DNA from: Agarophyton chilense
Lineage: Eukaryota > Rhodophyta > Florideophyceae > Gracilariales > Gracilariaceae
Direction of reading: 5' to 3'
NCBI GenBank assembly: GCA_030374765.1
Contig: JARGXX010000028.1
Span: 682,001-746,000 of the forward strand
DNA: 64,000 bases
Every line of letters begins with the position of its first letter. Position 1 is the stretch's first letter. Made by a program: the position numbers and the translations under genes. The notes beneath the pieces were generated by a model, which searched no databases, was not told the origin of the DNA, and worked only from the letters and a program-made list of their open reading frames with translations. Positions 55,480-64,000 of this stretch are shown here, piece by piece.

Positions 55480-56390
55480 CATACTGCGAAACACCTTCAT
55501 TGCAGAGAAGCTACAAATTCAGGACTCAAAATCTTCTGATCCATCAATAGTTGTCAAGGACTCATTAACGTTCATCGGCTGCATCTAGAATTTGGTGGAA
55601 CATGTTGTCCCACCAAAGCATGTCAAAACTGACAATTTTTTCCACACAAGTAGAGGAGCTCTTACAGTCCTACCCTATTCACTTCTATGAGTGAAAGTCT
55701 CTTCTTTTCCGTACCATTGGGCCAACCTTTCCGAACTGCCGCCTGTTGTCAATCATGAACGCCGTGTTTTGCGTCCCGATGCCTGCCAACAGGGATGGTG
55801 TCATCATTATACACCCATCAGTGCGCAATGAAATAGAGATGCTCCACAGATTAGCACCTTTACTGGCCGTGCGCTTGAATTTACCAACAAGCCGCATAAT
55901 TATTACCTTTGACGGCTCACCTATTGGCGGTGCGGTAATGTTTGCAAAAATCGAACGCTGGAAATCTTTGTGCCTCTGGGAAAGGTACAAACACAACTGC
56001 ACACTCCATCAAATGAAGGCAGTAATCCACACAAAATAGATGACTTGTCGCGCAAGATATACATCGAAGCAAATTAGAAGTTGGCATGCGCCATGAAATG
56101 GAAGATGAAGGATCATATAACCGTCTTGGAATCAGCAACAGCTGTTCTTGCATTAGAATTTCTCGCACGAATAACAATGAGAGACGCGAAAGTTCTTTTC
56201 TTTACGGATTCCAACTTAAAACGCTGTTCTATAGAAAAAGGAAGATCTTCATCCACTCTTATTTTATTGCGGTGTAGACGCCTATCTGCTATCTGTCTCA
56301 CATTCAACATATGGCCCTCATTTATTCATATACCATTAAACATGAATATTGCGGACAAACCGTCAAGACGCTTTTCGAAGACATAACATA
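55480..56390 (+). pseudogene. RT thumb/RNase H relic, DIRS-like
   Basis: Pieces in shifting frames: SLTFIGCI..LVEHVVPPKH (end of RT), then HPSVRNEIEMLHRLAPLLAV and IITFDGSPIGGAVMFA (start of RNase H, first Asp), then in another frame HITVLESATAVLALEFLAR, VLFFTDSN, IEKGRSSSTLILLRCRRL and HIPLNMNIADKPSR (rest of RNase H). The combination of a VLE helix, TDS, KGRSSS and HIP..N.AD.PSR is characteristic of RNase H in DIRS-like and related tyrosine-recombinase retroelements. No recombinase or methylase could be recognised nearby. Confidence 0.6.
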
Positions 56391-57791
56391 CTGCCGTGTG
56401 GCATCAGAGCTTATGATCACGAAGCATCATATTCGGGATGGGGACAGCTGGTCTTTCTGAGATCTTCTGTGTGCACCTCAGTTCTGCTGGGTTCACGAAA
56501 GGACAGAGACTTTCTACCTTTCACACCTGACCAAAAATAAAGATCGAGCGTAAGCTGTCTGTGAAGCGCGAAATAACGCAGAATTCTTTATGTTGGCTTG
56601 CAGTGTAATTTTAGATGCTGAAATCTCGCTCCTCCCAACTAAAACTCTGTTTGCGTACCCTAATTTCGCTATTGTCTCCGTAACATTCGTCCCACAAACT
56701 ATTATCTATGTTATAGATGCTGGCAGCCGGCTTCTAAGATATCACTCTGGTTTGAGTGTGATATCCAAGGACCGTTGAGATATCGGCACTCACAAGGTCA
56801 AGTTCGATAAGGTCCCTTGGCTCATAAGAACGGTACAGCCTCAAGGTGCACACATCACAACCTAAGATACCCCCGCGCATCCAAAATTCTAGGGCTCCCA
56901 CAAAGAATCTCTGAAAAGAGAGAACAAAACTGAGACGGCCCGTCGCCTTCGGTTCTGTGCAATTGATATAGAAACAATGTCACGGTTAGGATGATCTGGC
57001 AGGTCTCATGGTTTGGTAGCGATCGAAGGGCGGCGATTACGTTCAGTGAACTTCCTCGGCGGAATCGGTTTGCGAGAAGATTCATTCGAAGGCACAAGAG
57101 AAGGTTTCTGTATTCCACGACGTACACGCTGCACGGCTTTTTGTTTTGCGACGCGCACTGGGCGGGAAGCATTTTGTGGAACAAGAGTCACCGGCGTAAC
57201 TTCATCAATACCAACGGACGACGGTTGCGGCGGTGGATCATCGGCTAACAATGTGGTATTGTCGTTTAATCGAAAGGTAATCAAGGACGGCGATCAATGT
57301 TGTGATCGCGCGCGAACGTTATTTTCAAGTGCGTGCAGTTTCTAAGTGAAACGTTGGATGGTTGAAAATGGGAGAGAGTTGTTCATGCGCTGGGATTCGT
57401 TTGAACACATTCAAACGACACAAACACCGGTGACGGTTTGGTACATATCGGAACGGCGCCAGTGTCAGATACGCAGCCGATACTGTCTTTCTGAACCATC
57501 CCAAAAGAATAGTGGCAGGCGCCGTGGGCTTGGTGTCGGTGCATTCGTTGTTTGGATCGATTCACTGGGGCGCTGATTATTCCTATCACAAGGCGTGGTA
57601 GTTCAGCCTTTTGACGTCACCAAATCGCTTTGAAAGATGAATGGTATTATTCGTTCCTTGCAAGAGTCGTTTTGTTTCTAACTAAACAGCTATAGTTCTA
57701 AAGAAAAATAGTGTATCTGTAGGGTAAAACGTATATCTCTATATCTCCATGCTATGTTGTATATATTGGACCGTCCCACACGGCGAAGCCT
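56391..57791. other. no gene supported
   Basis: Short open frames only. A basic minus-strand frame at 57006-57284 lacks an ATG. Remnants of the upstream retroelement may extend here but cannot be identified. Confidence 0.35.
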
Positions 57792-59475
57792 TCATACCGG
57801 AAATTCCACGATACGATCGTCCATGAGCGGAGTGTAAGGGCAGTTGATAGCTAGATAGCGTTGGACAAGGGCATCAAGTCCTAATCCAGAAAGCTCCACT
57901 TCGATAGCACCCGACCAATCGTACCCATCACCTCCAGAGACCAAGAAATCGCTGGTGACCAGCTTATACTTCTTTTTGAAATCAATTGGCTCCTCACCAA
58001 TAACAACAGAAACGACACGGCTACCCTCAGACTTAGAGAAGTCGACCACGACTTTCATGCCACCAATCTGCGGGAATCGACCATTGATGTCGTCATTAGA
58101 AACTGCCAGAAAGCCATTCTCAAGCGCGGCGACAATGGTGCTTCCGGATACGGTGAGAAGGGCATGCACTTTTCGAAAGGGCAAAACGGTGAAAATATCC
58201 TCGGGGGTGATATCTCCGGCGTCAATGGAAGCACGAATACCGCCTCCGTTTAGCAGACAGACTTGCGCTCCGTGTTGAGGAACAGCATAGTCGAGAAGCG
58301 CGTCGCAAACGAGGTTTCCCATTGGGCATTCGTGACCGCGGCATGAGTCTCTTGATCCGTCGATGGCCTCGGTGGCAACTGCGACCGTTTGTTTGATGGA
58401 CTTATCAAGTCGCTCCGTGTAGTTTTCCAACTCAGCAGCCACCACTTCGGATAGTGGAATGCGATAGTCCATTGGAATGTAGGCGTGTCCAGACAGGTCT
58501 GCGACGCCCTCGCGAAAGGAAATGTCCACGAAACCGATGTAGCGGCCATAAGCGTAGGCGGTGAGAACCCAGCACACGGAGCCGTCATCACGAACGACCT
58601 TGTGTGGGTAGGCTCCTTGATCGAGGTTGGTGTGGGAATGGCCGCCAATTACCACGTCGAGCGTTGATATTTGTTCGCAGAGACTGATGTCCTTTTCGAA
58701 ACCAACGTGGGTGATGGCTATGACACTTTGATTTTGGGAACACTTGGCCACGGCGTCGTTTACAGCTTCTGCCTCGTCGGTGATAAGGACGCTGGGCCCC
58801 GGATTAGAGGTCTGGCCGGTGGAGGTGGTAAGAGCGGAGACCCAACAGATATCAAATGCGTCCATGAAAGGGCTGATACTGAGGTCGGCGGGAGCGTTTT
58901 CGAAATGGACGTTGGAGGCTATGAAGGTTGTTTCAGGATTGGACATGACTAACTCGTAAACGTCGGTGGGACCATTGTTGAACTCATGGTTTCCAAGCAC
59001 GGCAACGTCGTAACCAACCCATTTGAAGGCTTGCGACGCGATGCCTGTACCGTAGTTGGTGGTATCGACAGAGCCTTGCACAAAGTCACCGGCGTGAACG
59101 ACGAGGTCGCAGCCAAGAAGCTGTTGGAAGAGGGAGGGGTTAGTGATGCGTTTTCTTTTGTAGCTGTTGCTCATGGAGGTTTCTTATAGTGACTGACGTT
59201 TACGGCGTGGGCGATGCGGGCTACGCCGGAAAAGCATTTGTCATCAAGCCTTTCTCGTGGGCTGCACGGCAAGTTGAAGCGGTTGATCTCGGCATACTTG
59301 GCGTGAAAGTCGTTCTGTGTAGATGACAAGAGATGGAACAGGGAGCGTGTCAGCAGCTGCGGTGTGTAAAACGACTGTCAAAGGCGGCGGCCTGCGCACG
59401 TACATGGTGACATACGCGAAGCGCGTGGGGGACCGTGAGCGTGGCGGCGAGCAGAACAACAGCGATCGAAATCAT
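57792..59475 (-). CDS. secreted 5'-nucleotidase family phosphoesterase, three exons
   Basis: Exon 1 (59475-59404) encodes a signal peptide, MISIAVVLLAATLTVPHALR. Intron 1 (59403-59315, 89 nt) is GTACGT...CTACACAG. Exon 2 (59314-59204) carries the first metal motif NDFHAKYAEIN and a KC.SGVARIAHA segment. Intron 2 (59203-59121, 83 nt) is GTAAAC...CACTAACCCC...CAACAG. Exon 3 (59120-57792) carries HAGDFVQGS (Asp about 73), GNHEF (about 104-108), THVGFE and GGHSHT (about 220-225), then the substrate domain with CPMGNLVCDAL, LNGGGIR (about 351-357) and SGGDGYDW. Total about 503 residues, a normal family length. All dimetal ligands are visible. It likely hydrolyses extracellular 5'-nucleotides or nucleotide sugars to salvage phosphate or nucleosides. 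No C-terminal membrane or GPI signal. Confidence 0.9.
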
Positions 59476-59959
59476 AGAGCGTCAGAGACCGAATAGCGGC
59501 TGTGAGCCGCGGGTGGTTTTGCATTTTCTCATTAACTTCGGGAAGACCGAACTGACGATGACAGCAGGTTTTAGGTGTTGACGAAACACAATTCAGACTA
59601 GCAAATGGCAGCAATGGCCGATTTCAGGGTTAGGGTACGTGAATTCCGCGGCAGACAAATCTTCGTGGATTTGTCCACGCATGCCTGTCGTCTCTGCCAC
59701 GTATCTCAACGCACACATCCCTTTTCACTTCTTTTTCGCAAACTTTGAGGGCAGCTTTTGCAGCCCAGGACGCATGGCCTGTCAGAATGATTTGGTTGAC
59801 GCCTTGCTGTCAAGTTCGGACTAAAACCTTTTCAGTGAACTCCGCCCAAACTTTTCTGTTTTGTGGCACATGCTTTTCATTCTTACTCGTTTGCCAAGCA
59901 ACCTACGAAGGATAGAAGCACTTTATCATTTGAATTCTTTTACCTCAAACACTCGCTGA
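59476..59959. other. intergenic with a small hairpin
   Basis: ACAAATC-TTCGTG-GATTTGT (59655-59674) is a short perfect hairpin. No TATA box is obvious for the 5'-nucleotidase gene, which reads leftwards from 59475. Confidence 0.4.
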
Positions 59960-61750
59960 CTTCTACAAAACTATGCAGAACAGTCAGAAACTGGGCTATT
60001 CCGTCCTCCTTGAAGTATGTGCAACAATTCCTTGGACTAACAAACTTCTACCAAAGGTTTGCCCGCGGCCACAGTACCATCTCCCGACGTTTAACCAACT
60101 TGCTCCGCTTTCATTCTTTTGAGTAGACATCTCTGTAGCGGTCGGCCTTGGACAAAATCAAGTTGGCACTTACCTGCGCCCCCATTCTGGCCCACCCTGA
60201 CGCCTCTACATCGTTTCTATTGGCCATTGAGGCCTCAAAATACGGCGACGAAGAAACATTATCCAAATAAAGCCATCCAGTCGCCTTTCTCTCTCACTGC
60301 CTCTCTCTCACCAAGAGCAATTGAGACACGGAAGACCAGGAGATTTTAGAAGTCATGATAGCTCTACATGTGCAGAGCCCGTGCCTTCACTGCCGAAAGT
60401 TCACCCCCCGCACCGACCAAGACCCTATCTCATATCTATAGTCCAAGCCAAAGCTCAGCAGCGGAAAATGTAGAGGGTTAAACGAAATCCAGGCGCATTC
60501 ATTTGAATCCCAACACATCCCTGGAAAATTGAATGTCGTACCGGACGCCTTCAACCAAAAACCAGACCACGCTCCTATACAGATAACTTTCTCAGCATTC
60601 AACTACCAGACATAATGAAGAAGATCTAGTCGCCTCACAGGACCCACTACTTGGAATCTAGCATCCTCGCCTCGCATAACTAAACCTTGTAGTCTGGTAA
60701 AGAGGTTCAAGCAACTCTTAAATCTCTCGTAGGCGCATCCGCTGCAGCCAAAAACCAACTTTGGGTTACTAAATTGACTCATCTACTGAAAAGGAACTGG
60801 CTCGCTTCGACTCTATATCCACACAAGTTCACTCCGCAACCAGCTTCTCACCTATATCCATGGTATTGACCACGAAGGAGCGGGACCAGACTTACTACTG
60901 CGTAGCCAGAAGTATCTTCTTCCCCAATATTTACAAAAGGGTACTCCATTTCAACCGCTTTTGCCGGTCATGTGAATCATACAACACCAACAATTAACCG
61001 CCCAACAGACTGTTCCAGCTTCTCATCATCCCGAACAGGTGCTAAGAGTTAGTCACCTTCGACTTTCTCACAGAACTGCCGGTTTCCAAGCATGGGTTCG
61101 ACTCTATGCTCGTGCTAGTAGACAAATTGTCGTAGATGAGAAAATTCGTCCCAGCCACCAAAATCGCCACCACTCGAGAGACCATTAATCTATTCGAGGC
61201 GTATCACTTTTCAAAGCATTGAATATCTCACACCCTCGTTTCCGACACTGACTCGAATATCCTCTTCCGTTTTTGGACATGTCTCATGAAACTGCTCAGT
61301 ATCCGCTGCAGCATTTCAACCGCCGACCACCTAAAAACGAACGGGCACTCCGAAAACGCAATTCGGCCCCTCTCGGCTATGTTGCGAGCATCCATCAGTC
61401 ACCGTCTTCCTGGGATTGTTTTCTACTTGCATTGTTGTTTGAAGTTAACCCTCAGTGACACGCGTCTACCTTATCGCCTTTCGAAATGACATTCGGATAT
61501 ACCCTGCACACCTCCATCACTCTGCAGCTGAAACAATGCCTCACAAAAAGCGAAACGGTCATCGACTACAATTCGCGCTGCAGTTCGAGAACCGCTATCG
61601 CTTGAAGCCAGCTTGAAGCTAGCTTGCCTCCGCCTCGGCCAACCAGAGTTCTACGCCGACCAACGCCACCAAGAAGCCGCTTCTCAGCATGGAGACCTGT
61701 TAATGGCGCCAGCCGAGAGCTTTACATCCACGCGCCGCATAATTCCTTCA
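59960..61750 (+). pseudogene. strongly decayed Ty3/gypsy pol
   Basis: Homology blocks lie in order but in mixed frames with many stops. RT end: SLKYVQQFLGLTNFYQRFA. RNase H: AHPDASTSFLLAIEASKYGD, HPVAFLSHCLSLT and FESQHIPGKLNVVPDAF. Integrase: HGFDSMLVLVDKLS and SHTLVSDTDSNILFRFW, followed by TADHLKTNGHSENAIRPL, counterparts of the D, D and E blocks, although the Glu block is still readable as HSEN. No LTRs were found. It differs clearly from the two other gypsy elements here and is much older. Confidence 0.8.
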
Positions 61751-62160
61751 CGGAAGTAGCAACCGACATTAATCGGGCTCTTTCGCATTAATGAGCGCCG
61801 GAGGCCAGTAATCTATCTCATATAACTCCCAACTAAAATGCATTGCGCATACGTGGTCTTTTAGGCTGCGAAGCTTCGCCAATTGTGTAACGACAACAAG
61901 GGCCCATTGGACTTTGTTACTGATGGAGATGGCGTTGTAGAACAAAAAAATGCAGCCATCCTTGCGAGCAAAACATTTATCCGACGAGTGTAGTATCTCG
62001 TTATTTTCGGGAATGATGCACCTAACGACGCAGTCTTGTTCATGCAAACCGCTCTACAAAACTAGAAAGAAGCCGATACAGCTTCAATTTATTTGATTTA
62101 TTCGATGAAGACATATACAGCAGAAGGGAGAGCGAATGTAATACTTTGGACGATACCCTT
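61751..62160. other. no feature seen
   Basis: Short overlapping minus-strand open frames only. Confidence 0.35.
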
Positions 62161-62464
62161 TAGTATAGAACGTTCATTAGTTTGCTTAATCGTTATAGTA
62201 GTTCAAGCTACACTACGGTAACGCCAAATTACTATAGACGTTTGCTATTTTGGACTTATACGCCAAGGCTCTAGTACGATTTGTTAGGTTGAAACAACAC
62301 TACAACCAGCATAACAAACCTAACTACGTTTCTACCCGATAGTCTACAAGTAACGCTCTTGCCCCTGCTTGCTCCCCCGACCTCGGGGCCAAGCGGAACC
62401 AGCAGACAGTATTCCTTTTTTCATTTTTATTGTACATTTGCGGCCATATGCGCGTATCCTCACA
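62161..62464 (-). repeat. repeat family A, copy 2
   Basis: Full-length partner of 7775-8090 in opposite orientation. On the minus strand it begins TGTGAGGATACGCGCATATG and ends GAACGTTCTATACTA. No ORF. Confidence 0.75.
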
Positions 62465-63246
62465 AAGGGCAATTTTACTATATTTAGAAAAGGCTAGTAT
62501 CTTCCGAACATTTGAAACTGGTCACGCCGCAAGTCATGGAATCTGTTTTAGAGTCAGACACATATGACGTTCAGAAAACTACTAATCACACCATCGATAA
62601 TAACAGAAAGATGAACACTTTGTGGTTTGGAAGGCACAAGACCTGGAACCAGGATGTAAACCTATTGGTATCTTCAATAATGTCAACATCATCTATCGGT
62701 ATTGAAGGTCTGTCCGTTCTACTCACATTGCCAAGCAATTAAAGGCGGTCTGAACCTGGAGGGGTGATGTGGTGCCGACAATGGAACGACAATAAACCTC
62801 GAAGTGGACCGAATAACGTTGTCAAATCTATTGCGTACTTTTATAATACTAGTACTGTACGTATTAGAGCAACGTACTTGTTGATAATCAGTGTTCCTTG
62901 TAAGATAGCCCACGAGATCTATAAGAGCTCGTAAGGCATTCAGCAAACTGAAAGAAGAGTCAGATGTTTGATTGAACTCAATTGCCTCCCTCCCTCCCTC
63001 GCGCTTTATCACAATCAATACGTTCAATTTTACCCCCAGTGTTACCTTCGTTATTGGTCTTTCGAATTCAACATGTGAATACTCACTTCTGAGACCACAG
63101 AATAGTAACAGAAGATTTATGCCGTTTCGTGGGCCCATTGTCCCACTGCCACCCTACAAGGCTCTTTCATACCGTAGTTCGGGACGGGTTGGATATCAGC
63201 GTCATTTTTTTCTAGCGCCGTGCTTGAGATGTTTGAGAAAGGGACA
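62465..63246. other. no gene supported
   Basis: Two open frames (62512-62742 plus, 62719-63138 minus) have no family features. A CCCTCCCTCCCTC run lies near 62990. Confidence 0.35.
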
Positions 63247-63282
63247 AGTTGTACAAAAACCACGAGTTGTACAAAAACCACG
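63247..63282. repeat. 18-bp tandem duplication
   Basis: AGTTGTACAAAAACCACG occurs twice in perfect tandem. Confidence 0.85.
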
Positions 63283-63482
63283 ACTGTGGAATCGGTAGAA
63301 TGTAGGCTTCAGTGGCATTTCATGACTTCTAATCATGGGCACTGTTATTATTTTCATTGACGACCACATAAACAGTTTTGCTATACAACAAAAACAGCCT
63401 TTACTTTAAATTATTCGTGATACGCACATCTGACACTAACACCGTACGAGATGTAGAACAAAAAGAAAAAGTACCAACAACT

Positions 63483-63794
63483 TCAAAGGCCAAGGGCATG
63501 AGTGATAGAAGAAAAGTCACCAAGCGCAGCAATTTGACCAACGATACCTTTTCCAGTAATTGCTTCAGTGACAACAGCAAGCACAAATCCAAGCATTGCA
63601 GCACGCCCGTTAAGAACCTCTGAGAAGGCTGTGAAGCCTTGCGGGATTTTCTCTTTGTCGGACATCATGATAGTGGCGGCTCGCCGCGATGATGGGGCGG
63701 CGATGGTGCGACGAGAGGTGAAGGAGGTTGTGGTGAGATTGGTGGTGGTGCGGGCGAGGATGGGGGTGGCAGAGACGAAGGCGGTGGAGACCAT
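63483..63794 (-). CDS. plastid one-helix light-stress protein (HLIP/OHP type)
   Basis: The 103-residue protein starts at ATG 63794. Residues 1-43 are rich in Ser, Thr, Ala and Arg with almost no acidic residues, as in a chloroplast transit peptide. Residues 52-85 are the single chlorophyll-binding helix with the generic motif E59..NGR64.AM67.G69 (FSEVLNGRAAMLGFVLAVV). A short hydrophobic tail follows. This is the LHC-superfamily one-helix pattern; such proteins sit in the thylakoid membrane and protect photosystems or chlorophyll synthesis under high light. TATAAA at 63891-63896 lies about 97 bp upstream. The gene is intronless and seems intact. It shows the organism is a photosynthetic eukaryote. 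Confidence 0.88.
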   Translation of the reverse strand: MVSTAFVSATPILARTTTNLTTTSFTSRRTIAAPSSRRAATIMMSDKEKIPQGFTAFSEVLNGRAAMLGFVLAVVTEAITGKGIVGQIAALGDFSSITHALGL

Positions 63795-63890
63795 TGTTGT
63801 TGACGTGGTGGGTGCAGTTGGAAGGTTGGCGATGCTCGATTTCTTGTGGCGGTGGGCTATTTATGTTAGACTAAGAGTAACTTGAAGGTT

Positions 63891-63896
63891 TTTATA
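63891..63896 (-). promoter_or_regulatory. TATA box of one-helix protein gene
   Basis: CTATAAAAAC on the minus strand, about 97 bp upstream of the ATG. Confidence 0.6.
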
Positions 63897-64000
63897 GTGC
63901 TACAGAAGTTGGATTTCACTCTTAGATAGGCTTCAACAAGACTGTTCCTTTAGACTTAAACTTAATGTGATGGTGATCTCTATATGTGGTCAAGCCACAC

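Noticed and set aside
57006..57284. Basic 92-codon minus-strand frame
   Set aside because: No ATG before an upstream stop and no family features.
62719..63138. 139-codon minus-strand frame
   Set aside because: Composition and lack of domains or promoter signals give no support as a gene.
1..64000. CRISPR arrays, bacterial operons, phage genes
   Set aside because: No regularly spaced repeats, no operon-like gene runs; the window is clearly eukaryotic.

Overview
This is a eukaryotic nuclear window. It is dominated by retrotransposons and decayed DNA transposons, with a few host genes between them. Evidence for a eukaryote is LTR retrotransposons with target-site duplications, spliceosomal introns (GT...AG with CTAAC/CTGAC branch-like motifs), TATA boxes about 75-115 bp upstream of start codons, AATAAA signals just after stop codons, and a secreted 5'-nucleotidase. 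A plastid-targeted one-helix light-stress protein (63483-63794) shows the organism is photosynthetic. Together with few, very short introns and a heavy Ty1/copia plus Ty3/gypsy load, this suggests an alga, most likely a red alga of the Chondrus type. That assignment is inference, not proof.

Layout. 1-5910: a nearly complete Ty3/gypsy element on the minus strand with one uninterrupted Gag-Pol frame; its 3' LTR is cut by the window edge. 6379-6759: a small secreted Gly/Asp-rich protein. 7775-8640: a dispersed repeat and a coding relic. 8641-10612: AT-rich, empty. 10613-14393: a deleted Ty1/copia element (minus). 15948-17098: a ubiquitin-specific-protease-like gene that lacks the catalytic cysteine and carries a frameshift. 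17592-36181: a nested complex, in which an old Ty1/copia element (plus) was entered three times: by a solo LTR at 19485-20299 (TSD GTAGT/GTGGT), by a full 11.8 kb Ty3/gypsy element with a chromodomain at 21072-32845 (TSD CAGAT), and by a second solo LTR at 33555-34221 (TSD CGTAC). The gypsy element carries an antisense ORF of about 619 codons between pol and its 3' LTR.

36804-37157: a small gene with a clear TATA box and poly(A) signal but no recognisable function. 38655-40825: a PIF/Harbinger-like transposase relic facing a second, coiled-coil-rich ORF. 41370-42096: a copia LTR split by a GC-rich palindromic insert. 46015-46878: a four-finger C2H2 protein. 49029-52146: two divergently transcribed genes of a second PIF/IS5-like DNA transposon group, one a chimera of an accessory ORF and a transposase C-terminus, the other a transposase with a 49-nt intron. 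52689-56390: relics of retroelements, including a DIRS-like RNase H. 57792-59475: a three-exon secreted 5'-nucleotidase. 59960-61750: a strongly decayed gypsy pol. 63483-63794: the plastid one-helix protein.

The host genes show no joint pathway; each has its own promoter. The mobile elements dominate, and their nesting order can be read from the target-site duplications. Coding assignments were made by eye from protein motifs; no database search was run.
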